Source: an uncultured Clostridia bacterium
Lineage (GTDB): Bacteria; Bacillota_A; Clostridia; TANB77; CAG-508
NCBI GenBank assembly: GCA_949747745.1
Contig: CATKFT010000137.1
Coordinates: forward strand, 1-5,375
Direction of reading: 5' to 3'
DNA: 5,375 nucleotides
The first letter of the stretch is position 1, and every line of letters starts with the position of its first letter. Below, piece by piece: positions 1 through 5,375 of the stretch. Both the position numbers and the translations under genes were made by a program. The notes beneath the pieces were generated by a model. The model was not told the origin of the DNA. It ran no database searches and saw nothing but the letters and a program-made list of their open reading frames with translations.

Positions 1-136
1 AGGAAAAGAATTAACACAAGATGAAGCAATAGAAGAATTAGCTAATATGATAGCAAAAGATAAAAATATAAAAAATATATTTGATGTACAAGAAGTATTA
101 AAGAAATCTTTTGGAAAAGTAATAGAATGCTTGTAG
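1..136 (+). CDS. C-terminal end of an unrecognised protein (5' end outside window)
   Basis: An open frame (codons beginning at position 2) enters the window from the left and stops at TAG 134-136, leaving 44 residues. The visible tail is rich in Lys, Glu, Ile and Asn. It looks like two short amphipathic helices, a DEAIEELANMIAKD stretch followed by a DVQEVLKKSFGKVIECL end. I do not recognise a family. No membrane segment or metal-binding cluster is visible, and the penultimate cysteine is probably incidental. The AT-rich, A-rich purine-loaded coding style matches the genes downstream, so the frame is believable even though only the tail is seen. It is separated from hpt by about 106 bases holding a promoter, so the two need not share a transcript. 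No convincing terminator follows it. A 5-bp hairpin (TTGTA/TACAA, 131-144) overlaps the stop but has no T tract. Confidence 0.6.
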   Translation, partial: GKELTQDEAIEELANMIAKDKNIKNIFDVQEVLKKSFGKVIECL

Positions 137-185
137 GGTTACAATTGACGTGAAACATTTTGCGAGCTAATTTTTTTAAAAATAC

Positions 186-214
186 TTTACGAAGAAAAAC
201 TGACATGGTATAAT
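186..214 (+). promoter_or_regulatory. Likely sigma-A promoter of hpt with extended -10
   Basis: TATAAT at 209-214 is a perfect -10 and is preceded by TGG (206-208), giving an extended -10. Seventeen bases upstream lies TTTACG (186-191), a 4/6 match to the -35 consensus. The start point would fall near 221, about 20 bases before the hpt start codon, leaving a short leader that contains the ribosome site. TTGACG at 145-150 is a better -35 word but has only a poor -10 (TAATTT, 168-173) at the right spacing. Confidence 0.72.
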
Positions 215-242
215 TGTAAAAAGCAAAGAAAGAGGTAATAGT

Positions 243-761
243 ATGGATGAAGTAAAAGTTTTGATAGAAGAAGAAAAAATACAAGCAAAAGTTAAAGAAA
301 TTGCCAAAAGGATAGAACAAGATTATAAAGATAAAGAGATTACATTAATATGTATTTTAAAAGGGTCTAGTTTTTTTACAGTAGACTTAGCAAAAAAAAT
401 TAATAGAAATGTAAAAATAGAATTTATACAAGTATCTAGCTATGGAAGTTCTACAATAGGTTCAGAAAATATTGAACTTAAGCTAGATTTAAAAGAAAGT
501 ATAGATGGAAAAGATGTAATAATTGTAGAAGACATTATAGATACAGGAAGAACATTAAGTTATTTAATAGAACATTTAAAAGGAAGAAAACCTAGTAGTT
601 TAAAGCTTTGTACATTATTAGATAAGCCAGAAAGAAGACTATATGATGTAAAAGTAGATTATTTAGGGTTTGAAATTCCAGACAAATTTGTTGTGGGATA
701 TGGACTTGATTATAATGAAATGTATAGAAATTTACCATATGTTGGATATATTGGTGAATAA
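243..761 (+). CDS. hpt: Hypoxanthine (guanine) phosphoribosyltransferase
   Basis: This cytoplasmic purine-salvage enzyme transfers phosphoribose from PRPP to hypoxanthine, and usually guanine, giving IMP or GMP. The 172 residues match the usual 170-185 of bacterial HPRTs, so it is complete. Visible signatures are the LKG pyrophosphate loop (39-41) and the Ser-Tyr of the mobile catalytic loop (66-67). The PRPP-binding P-loop VIIVEDIIDTGRT (92-104) carries the Glu96-Asp97 pair. The purine-binding end FEIPDKFVVGYGLDYNEMYRN has Lys148, Val150 and Asp156 at the positions that contact base and Mg in the family. The ATG at 243 is preceded by AGAGG (231-235) with a 7-base gap. Upstream is a separate promoter, and downstream the next promoter starts only 4 bases after the stop. 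The hpt message therefore probably runs through the small-RNA region to the terminator at 906-943. The common tilS-hpt-ftsH arrangement of Firmicutes is not evident here. Guanine versus hypoxanthine preference cannot be read from sequence. Confidence 0.96.
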   Translation: MDEVKVLIEEEKIQAKVKEIAKRIEQDYKDKEITLICILKGSSFFTVDLAKKINRNVKIEFIQVSSYGSSTIGSENIELKLDLKESIDGKDVIIVEDIIDTGRTLSYLIEHLKGRKPSSLKLCTLLDKPERRLYDVKVDYLGFEIPDKFVVGYGLDYNEMYRNLPYVGYIGE

Positions 762-765
762 AAGC

Positions 766-794
766 TTGACAACTACATAAAAAAGATGTATAAT
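766..794 (+). promoter_or_regulatory. Perfect-consensus sigma-A promoter with no gene immediately behind it
   Basis: TTGACA (766-771) and TATAAT (789-794) are both exact consensus hexamers with an exact 17-base spacer, the strongest promoter in the window. Its -35 begins 4 bases after the hpt stop codon. Transcription should start near 801. The nearest downstream gene, uvrC, is about 300 bases away and an intrinsic terminator lies between, so the natural product is a short RNA. Confidence 0.85.
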
Positions 795-800
795 AAAAGA

Positions 801-943
801 GCGTTATAAGGGAAGTAGCGCACATAATAATGTAAAATAACTTGTATATGTCAAGTTATATGGGGGGACGAAACTTGCTTAGGAGAGAATAGCAAGTGGG
901 ATAGTATGCAGATGCATTTAAAGGTGGCATCTGCATTTATTTT
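801..943 (+). ncRNA. Candidate small non-coding RNA of unknown family
   Basis: The region is bounded by a perfect promoter and an intrinsic terminator, holds no plausible reading frame, and is denser in G and in hairpins than its surroundings. Visible stems are ATAACTTG/CAAGTTAT (837-844 with 852-859, 7-nt loop), ACTTGCT/AGCAAGT (873-879 with 891-897, 11-nt loop containing AGGAG) and the terminator stem (906-915 with 927-936). A run of six G (862-867) lies between the first two hairpins. Because AACTTG occurs twice (839-844, 872-877) and CAAGT twice, 852-857 could pair with 872-877 instead, so two folds compete. I compared it by eye with SRP RNA, 6S, tmRNA, RNase P and T-box consensus features and with the common riboswitches, and saw no match. 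It could be an independent trans-acting RNA, a 3'-UTR RNA of hpt, or a terminated leader of uvrC. The first two fit better because the terminator lies well before uvrC. The start point is inferred from the promoter only. Confidence 0.6.
906..943 (+). terminator. Intrinsic terminator of the small RNA and probably of hpt
   Basis: A perfect 10-bp stem ATGCAGATGC (906-915) / GCATCTGCAT (927-936) with an 11-nt loop is followed by a T-rich tail TTTATTTT (936-943). It is the strongest hairpin in the window and ends transcripts from both the hpt promoter and the consensus promoter at 766-794. No upstream segment is complementary to the stem, so there is no sign of an attenuator-type antiterminator. 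Confidence 0.82.
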
Positions 944-1098
944 AATAAAAAGTATATTTTTATTTGTAAATAGCAGAAGAATTTTTTAAAAGTGTAGTAT
1001 ATAGTTTTAGAAGAAATAAAAAACTTCTATTTCTATATGTCTTTTAAAACAAATCAAGAAAGAAATGCAAATTATTATGAAAACAGGAGTATAATATA
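944..1098. other. AT-rich gap before uvrC with no clear promoter
   Basis: This is the second half of the 337-base gene-free stretch between hpt and uvrC. I find no good -35/-10 pair: TATAGT at 1000-1005 has no partner, and TTGTAA at 964-969 has none at the right spacing. There are two mutually exclusive weak hairpins, TAGAAG/CTTCTA (1008-1013 with 1024-1029) and AGAAATA/TATTTCT (1012-1018 with 1028-1034). The latter can be enclosed by GTTTTA/TAAAAC (1004-1009 with 1045-1050). In sequence this AT-rich, such stems may be chance. The stretch ends with the uvrC ribosome site AGGAG (1085-1089). How uvrC is transcribed is unresolved: read-through of the terminator or a poorly conserved promoter. 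Confidence 0.4.
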
Positions 1099-2889
1099 AT
1101 GTTTGATATAGAAGAAGAACTAAAGAAATTACCTAAAAAACCAGGTGTATATATTATGCGTGATAAAAATGATAATATAATATATGTTGGTAAAGCAGTA
1201 ATATTAAGAAATAGAGTAAGGCAATATTTTAGAAAAAATAATAAGACAAAAAGAATAGAAAACATGGTTAGTCTAATAGACCATTTTGAATACATTGTAA
1301 CAGATAATGAAGCAGAAGCTCTAATTTTAGAGTGTAATTTAATTAAAGAAAATAGACCTAAATTTAATGTATTACTAAAAGATGGTAAAACATATCCATA
1401 TATTAAAATAGATGTAAAATCAGATTATCCAAATGTTTTTATAACAAGGACAATATTAAATGATGGAGCAAAATATTTTGGACCATACGCAAACCCTGGA
1501 AGTGCAAAAGAAATGCTAGATTTTATAAAGCAAAAATTTAAAATACGTCAATGTAAAAATTTTAAATCAAATAAAAGAGCATGTTTAAATTATCATATAA
1601 ATAGATGTTTAGCACCATGTATGGGATATGTTACAAAAGAAGAATATAAAGAACAGATTGACCAAATTATTATGTTACTTGAAGGAAAAATAGATAGAGT
1701 ATTAAAAGAAATAGATAATAAAATGAAACAAGCAGCCCAAAATAAGTTATATGAAGAAGCAGCCTATTTAAGAGACCAAATGCTTGCAATACAAAGAATT
1801 TCACAAAAACAGAAAGTATCAAATATGACTGAAAATGATATTGATGTTATAGGGCTTGCAAAAAATGATATAAGTGTATGTATTGAAATATTTTTTGTAA
1901 GGAAAAGCAAAATGATAGGTAGGGAGCATTATTTTTTCAATGAATTAAAAGATGTTCCAAATGAAGAAATTTTATCAGGATTTGTAAAACAATATTATTT
2001 AACAAAAGAAGAAATACCACATAGGATTATGTTAAAAGAAGAATTAGAAGATAAAGAAGTTATTGAAGAATGGTTATCTAAAAAGGTAGGAAGAAAAGTT
2101 ATGTTAAAATCTCCGCAGAAAGGGGAAAAATTAAGATTTGTAGAAATGGCTGAAAATAATGCAAAAGTTACACTTGAAAATAAATCTAAAGATAAATTCG
2201 ACATATTAATGGAATTAAAAGAAGTTTTAAAAATGAATAAAATGCCAAGAAAAATAGAGACATACGATATATCAAATATATCTGGAACACACATGGTTGC
2301 AGGCATGTGTGTATTGCAAGATGGAGTAATAAATCACAAATTATCAAGAAGGTTTAGAATAAAAACAGTATTAACACAAGATGACCCAAAATGTATGGAA
2401 GAAGTTATTAAAAGAAGGCTAAAGCACTCAGTAGAAAGTGATAATAGCGGATTTGGGAAATTGCCAGATGCCATTTTTGTAGATGGAGGAATAACACAAC
2501 AAAGAGCCGCAAGAAATGCTATTAATGAATATGGACTAGATATAAAGATTTATGGTATGGTAAAAAACGACAAACATAGAACAAGAGCATTAATAGATGA
2601 AGAAAGAAAAGAACAAGAATTATCAGAAAATTTAATGAATCTAATTACGAATTTTCAAGATGAAGTACATAAAACTGCAATTGAATATCATAGAAAAGTA
2701 AGAGATAAACAAATAACAAAATCGGAATTAGATAATATTTCTGGAATAGGAGAAGCAAAGAAACAGGCACTTTTAAAGCATTTTGAAAGTGTAGATAAAA
2801 TAAAAAAAGCAAGTGTTAAAGAACTTATACAAGTAAAAGGAATAAATGAGAATTTAGCAAATGAGATAATTAAAAGTCTTAAAAATTAA
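1099..2889 (+). CDS. uvrC: UvrABC excinuclease subunit C
   Basis: UvrC is recruited by the UvrB-DNA complex in nucleotide excision repair and cuts the damaged strand on both sides of the lesion. The 596 residues match the family length of about 600. In order: an N-terminal GIY-YIG nuclease for the 3' cut, with GVY (16-18), YVGK (29-32), Arg39, Tyr43 and the catalytic-type Glu78 in LILECN. Next is a four-cysteine cluster (Cys152, 162, 170, 174), as in UvrCs that bind an iron-sulfur cluster. A UVR motif for UvrB contact follows (LYEEAAYLRDQM, 217-228). The RNase H-like nuclease for the 5' cut has Asp390 (ETYDISNISG), Asp428/429 (TQDDP), Asp462 (FVDGG) and His524 (DEVHKTAIEYHRK). A tandem helix-hairpin-helix DNA-binding end covers about 545-596 (ISGIGEAKK, VKGINENLA). 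The start ATG has AGGAG (1085-1089) 9 bases upstream. The frame is unbroken, unlike recD2 next door. No LexA-type operator is evident. Confidence 0.97.
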   Translation: MFDIEEELKKLPKKPGVYIMRDKNDNIIYVGKAVILRNRVRQYFRKNNKTKRIENMVSLIDHFEYIVTDNEAEALILECNLIKENRPKFNVLLKDGKTYPYIKIDVKSDYPNVFITRTILNDGAKYFGPYANPGSAKEMLDFIKQKFKIRQCKNFKSNKRACLNYHINRCLAPCMGYVTKEEYKEQIDQIIMLLEGKIDRVLKEIDNKMKQAAQNKLYEEAAYLRDQMLAIQRISQKQKVSNMTENDIDVIGLAKNDISVCIEIFFVRKSKMIGREHYFFNELKDVPNEEILSGFVKQYYLTKEEIPHRIMLKEELEDKEVIEEWLSKKVGRKVMLKSPQKGEKLRFVEMAENNAKVTLENKSKDKFDILMELKEVLKMNKMPRKIETYDISNISGTHMVAGMCVLQDGVINHKLSRRFRIKTVLTQDDPKCMEEVIKRRLKHSVESDNSGFGKLPDAIFVDGGITQQRAARNAINEYGLDIKIYGMVKNDKHRTRALIDEERKEQELSENLMNLITNFQDEVHKTAIEYHRKVRDKQITKSELDNISGIGEAKKQALLKHFESVDKIKKASVKELIQVKGINENLANEIIKSLKN

Positions 2890-2905
2890 ATATATTACTT
2901 TGTTT

Positions 2906-2946
2906 ACTCTAGTACTATTTTATTTGTTATGGTATAGTAGTAGAGT
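2906..2946. repeat. 13-bp imperfect inverted repeat overlapping the recD2 -10 region
   Basis: The left arm ACTCTAGTACTAT (2906-2918) and the right arm ATAGTAGTAGAGT (2934-2946) are complementary at 12 of 13 positions, with a single G-G mismatch and a 15-base spacer. The right arm contains most of the putative -10 TATAGT (2933-2938) and the expected start-site region, so a repressor dimer bound here would block the promoter. In RNA reading through from uvrC it could instead fold as a hairpin. It is not followed by a T tract, so it is a weak terminator candidate. No regulator is identified. Confidence 0.5.
2930..2938 (+). promoter_or_regulatory. Putative extended -10 of recD2
   Basis: TGG (2930-2932) plus TATAGT (2933-2938) gives an extended -10 closely resembling the hpt one (ATGGTATAAT there, ATGGTATAGT here). 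No good -35 lies 16-18 bases upstream (TAGTAC at 2910-2915 matches poorly), so activity would depend on the extended element. A start near 2945 leaves a leader of about 27 bases containing the ribosome site. Confidence 0.45.
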
Positions 2947-2971
2947 GATTAAAAAATAGGAGAGAAAGAAA

Positions 2972-5199
2972 TTGGAAATTCAAGGAGTGTTGCAAGATAT
3001 TATTTACCAAAATGAAATTAATAGTTATACTATAGCCACATTTGAAACAGATGAGGAAGAATTAACTGTTGTTCGGATATCTTCCTTTTATTAATAGTGG
3101 AGATACTTTAAAACTAATTGGTAAATTTGTAACACATCAAGAATATGGTAGACAATTTAAAATAGATACTTTTGAAAAAATGATGCCACAAACACTAGAT
3201 TCCCTTGAAAAATACTTAGCAAATGGTACAATAAAAGGAATAGGACCATCTACTGCAAAAAAAATTGTAAAAACATTTGGAGAAGAAACAATACACATAT
3301 TTAAGTATGAACCAGAAAAACTGGCTATTATAAAAGGAATTACAAAAGACAAAGCAATAGAAATGGCGGAAAGCTTTAATGAAAATTGGGAATTATGGCA
3401 GATAGTTGGTTTTTTAGAAAGGTTTGGAATTGGTCCTAGTAATGCTAAAAAAGTATATAAATTATTAGGTGCAAATGCAATAGAGGAAATTGAAGAAAAT
3501 CCTTATATATTAGTAGATATAGCAAGAGGAGTGGACTTTAAACAAATAGATAAAATGGCACTTGATATAGGTATAGCATTAGATAATACAAAAAGAGTAA
3601 AAAGTGGTATAAAATATAGTTTGATTAGAGTGAGTTATAATGGGCATACTTGTGTAAAAAAAGAGAACTTAATAACATTTGTTAAAGAATTGTTAAATGT
3701 ATCAGATGAAAATATAGAAAATTGTTTAATAGATTTGAATGTAAATAAAGAAATTGTAATAGAAAAGCAAGATGAAGAAACAAATCTTGTATATTTATAT
3801 CCGTTTTATAAAGCAGAAATGAATATTGCAGAAAAAATAATAGAGTTAAATAAAACAGAAAATATAAAAGAAATAAAAAAAATAAAAAATGAACTCGCAA
3901 AAATTGAAAAAAATGAAGACATAGAGTTATCTGAAAAACAAAAAGAAGCGGTTGAAGCAGTTAATGAAAACAATGTATGTATTATTACAGGAGGACCAGG
4001 TACAGGAAAAACGACTATAATAAAAAGCATAATAAACTTATATGAGGCAGGAGGAAAAAAGGTTGTACTATGTGCCCCAACAGGAAGAGCGGCAAAACGT
4101 ATGACTGAGGCTACAAATAAAGAAGCAAAAACCTTACATCGTTTACTAGAAATAGGAAAAATAGAAGAAGAAGGTGCAGTACAAAGTACAGACTATGATG
4201 TAGCACCAATAGATACTGATGTAATAATAATAGATGAAATGTCTATGGTAGATGTATTTTTAATGAATTATTTACTAAAAGCAGTATATAAAGGAACAAA
4301 ACTAGTACTTGTAGGGGATGTGGACCAATTAGCATCAGTAGGACCAGGAAGTATACTTGCAGACATAATAAATTCAAACACTATAAAAACAGTTCACTTA
4401 GATAAAATATTTAGGCAAGCTGCTAAAAGCAAGATAATATTAAATGCACATAAAGTAAATAATGGTGAGCCTTTTATAACAAAAGAAGAAAATAAAAAAA
4501 ATGAAACAAAAGAAGATTTCTTTTATATAAAAGAAACATCAAATGATGGTATGTTGTATCAAGTTTTATCGCTTTGCAAAGAAAGATTAAAAAATTTTGG
4601 AAATTATAATTTTTTTGAAAACATACAAGTTTTATCTCCAACAAAGAAAGGACTTTTAGGAACAAAAGAATTAAATAAAGCTTTGCAAAAAGAACTAAAC
4701 CCAGAATCAGAATTTAAGCAAGAGAAAAATAGTATGGGAGTAATATTTCGTGAACAAGATAGAATTATGCAAATACGAAATAATTATGATATGTATTGGG
4801 AAAGGTTTGAGCCAGAATATGAAAATGGAAGCGGAGTGTTTAATGGAGAACTGGGCATAATAGAAAAAATAGACAATTTTGAAAAACAAGTAAAAATAAA
4901 ATTTGATGATAATAAAGTAGCATGGTATGCTTTTTCAGATTTAGAGCAAATAGAGCATGCATATGCAATAACAATACATAAAGCACAACGGAAGTGAATT
5001 TGATGTAGTAATAATTGTATTACCACAAACAGCTCCAATGCTACTTACAAGGAACTTACTTTATACTGGATTAACAAGGGCAAAAAAGTTATTAATAGTA
5101 ATAGGGGAAGATAAAGTTTTAAATTACATGATACAAAATCAAGATACGAAAAAAAGAAATACAGGGCTTATATATAAGCTTAAAGGCATTTCTATATAG
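2972..5199 (+). CDS. recD2: RecD2/YrrC-type 5'-3' DNA helicase, whole but split by two +1 frameshifts
   Basis: RecD2 is an SF1B helicase of genome maintenance, found in bacteria without relying on RecBC. The start is TTG 2972 with AGGAG (2958-2962) 9 bases upstream. Frame A gives 34 residues ending ELTVV, with GTT at 3071-3073. Frame B resumes at GGA 3075 (GYLPFINSGD) and runs 638 residues to KAQ at 4988. Frame C resumes at GGA 4990 (GSEFDVVIIV) and stops at TAG 5197-5199. The sum is 741 residues, the usual RecD2 length. Reconstructed landmarks: N-terminal OB-like region; helix-hairpin-helix repeats about 87-165 (IKGIGPSTAKK, FGIGPSNAKK); Walker A GGPGTGKT 340-347; motif Ia APTGRAAKRM; Walker B IIIDEMSM with Asp421-Glu422; motif III LVGDVDQLASVGPG; motif IV IFRQA; SH3-like insert FNGELG about 623; HKAQGSEF with Gly673; motif VI LLYTGLTRA with Arg702. 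The middle piece alone lacks the start and motif VI. A double-frameshift pseudogene or assembly errors are the alternatives to recoding. Confidence 0.9.
3071..3077 (+). other. recD2 +1 shift site 1: GTT CGG A
   Basis: Zero-frame reading continues CGG ATA TCT and stops at TAA 3092-3094 after six more codons, giving a 40-residue product. Skipping C3074 gives GTT GGA TAT, that is VV-GYLPF, the expected RecD2 sequence. The extra base is not in a homopolymer. A purine-rich GAGGAAG (3053-3059) lies upstream, not at the close spacing seen in the prfB +1 site. The Val anticodon would pair poorly with TTC after slipping, so classical P-site re-pairing is not favoured. Confidence 0.8.
4986..4992 (+). 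other. recD2 +1 shift site 2: CAA CGG A
   Basis: Zero-frame reading gives CAA CGG AAG TGA, stopping at 4995-4997 two codons after CAA. Skipping C4989 gives CAA GGA AGT GAA, restoring the near-invariant HKAQGSEF motif of SF1B helicases. The next 69 codons, through the motif VI arginine and a natural stop, are fully open. As at site 1, the inserted base is a lone C creating CGG before a conserved glycine codon GGA. Confidence 0.85.
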
Positions 5200-5216
5200 A
5201 AAAATATTGCTTTTTT
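5182..5216 (+). terminator. Weak candidate terminator after recD2
   Basis: The last codons and stop of recD2 lie in the palindrome TTTCTATATAGAAA (5189-5202). It is flanked by AAAGGCA (5182-5188) and TTGC plus six T (5207-5216), which can pair as AAAG/CTTT with a bulged G and CA/TG. The T run is typical of an intrinsic terminator, but the stem is AT-rich and imperfect. Another palindrome, GCTTATATATAAGC (5166-5179), lies just upstream inside the gene. Confidence 0.4.
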
Positions 5217-5235
5217 GTATAGTATATAGTAGAAT
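5207..5235 (+). promoter_or_regulatory. Possible promoter of the AAA-ATPase-like gene
   Basis: TAGAAT (5230-5235) is a 5/6 match to the -10 and lies 17 bases after TTGCTT (5207-5212), which keeps only the TTG of a -35. It overlaps the T tract of the putative recD2 terminator. TATAAA (5235-5240) is an alternative -10 with poor -35 spacing. The start would be near 5242, leaving a leader of about 26 bases. Confidence 0.4.
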
Positions 5236-5267
5236 ATAAATGTAAAATATAAGAAAGGCGTGAAAAG

Positions 5268-5375
5268 ATGGAAGGAATAGGAATAGGCGAAAGTGATTTT
5301 AAAATGCTAAGAGTAAGAGATTACTATTTTATAGATAAATCATTATATATAAAAGATATAATAGATAATAAAAGC
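5268..5375 (+). CDS. N-terminus of an AAA-ATPase-like / PD-(D/E)XK family protein (3' end outside window)
   Basis: Thirty-six residues are visible from ATG 5268, with AAGG (5255-5258) 9 bases upstream. The pattern GIGIGESDFKMLRVRDYYF followed by IDKSLYIKDIIDN resembles the conserved opening of the AAA-ATPase-like family (Pfam AAA-ATPase_like, usually with a C-terminal PDDEXK_9 nuclease-like domain). In these, a P-I-G-x-x-D-F and Y-Y-V-D-K-T/S motif precedes the Walker A. These proteins are abundant, often multicopy, in gut Clostridia and Bacteroidetes and have no established function. Neither the Walker A nor the nuclease domain is in the window, so intactness cannot be judged. It appears to start its own transcription unit after recD2. 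The family assignment rests on the N-terminal motif only. Confidence 0.68.
   Translation, partial: MEGIGIGESDFKMLRVRDYYFIDKSLYIKDIIDNKS

Noticed and set aside
131..144. TTGTA/TACAA hairpin overlapping the stop of the first gene as a terminator
   Set aside because: Only five AT-rich pairs and no T tract directly behind it.
137..180. Slightly more GC-rich stretch with TTGACG (145-150) and several CpGs upstream of hpt, considered as a second promoter or mobile remnant
   Set aside because: No matching -10 at proper spacing, no inverted repeats or duplicated flanks, and too short to judge composition.
801..943. Known RNA candidates (SRP RNA, 6S, tmRNA, T-box, common riboswitches) for the small RNA
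   Set aside because: The hallmark motifs I know for these were not found by eye. A covariance search would be needed to exclude rarer families.
906..989. A 27-codon frame from ATG 906 (opening MQMHLKVASAF) in the hpt-uvrC gap
   Set aside because: Its first codons are the terminator stem itself. The only AGGAG nearby ends about 20 bases upstream inside a hairpin loop, and the peptide resembles nothing known.
3078..3105. A small stem (TATCTTCC with GGAGATA) right after shift site 1 as a frameshift stimulator
   Set aside because: It begins only 1-2 bases after the site, inside the ribosome footprint, has a bulge, and has no counterpart at site 2.
3069..4997. The 642-residue middle frame of recD2 taken as a complete gene starting at TTG 3069
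   Set aside because: It lacks the 34-residue RecD2 N-terminus encoded just upstream behind a good AGGAG, and it lacks the motif VI region encoded just downstream. Both flanks continue the same protein in adjacent frames.
42..5038. Open frames on the minus strand opposite hpt, uvrC and recD2
   Set aside because: They are Phe/Leu/Ile/Ser-rich mirror images of A-rich coding sequence, have no ribosome sites or recognisable domains, and overlap confidently assigned genes.

Overview
The window is strongly AT-rich. It prefers AGA for arginine, uses purine-rich AGGAG/AGAGG ribosome sites and has a TTG start. The gene set is low-GC Firmicutes: a RecD2-type helicase, a UvrC with a four-cysteine cluster, and the N-terminus of an AAA-ATPase-like/PD-(D/E)XK protein common in gut Clostridia and Bacteroidetes. 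An uncultured or gut clostridial relative is the best guess from content; no species can be named. All genes read on the + strand.

Layout. Positions 1-136 are the tail of an unrecognised gene. A promoter at 186-214 (extended -10) leads into hpt (243-761), hypoxanthine phosphoribosyltransferase for purine salvage. Four bases after the hpt stop is a perfect TTGACA-17-TATAAT promoter with no gene behind it. It is followed by about 140 nt of hairpin-forming sequence and an intrinsic terminator at 906-943, which looks like a small RNA gene sharing its terminator with hpt. After about 150 nt of unassigned AT-rich sequence comes uvrC (1099-2889), the nucleotide-excision-repair incision nuclease. A 13-bp imperfect dyad overlapping a likely extended -10 lies between uvrC and recD2. 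At 5268 an AAA-ATPase-like/PDDEXK protein begins and runs off the window.

The most striking item is recD2 (2972-5199). Its protein is recognisable from end to end (741 residues when reconstructed), but in three pieces joined by two +1 shifts. Both shifts have the same form: one extra C directly before a conserved glycine codon GGA, so that the zero-frame codon at each site is CGG (GTT CGG A at 3071-3077, CAA CGG A at 4986-4992). CGG is not used in frame anywhere else in the window. This suggests either programmed or tolerated +1 frameshifting (or four-base decoding) at a rare or unassigned CGG codon, or two matching non-homopolymer errors or mutations in one gene. The sequence alone cannot settle which, but the genome-wide test is simple.

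uvrC and recD2 are neighbouring DNA-repair genes, each with its own ribosome site and probably its own transcription unit. hpt is metabolically unrelated.
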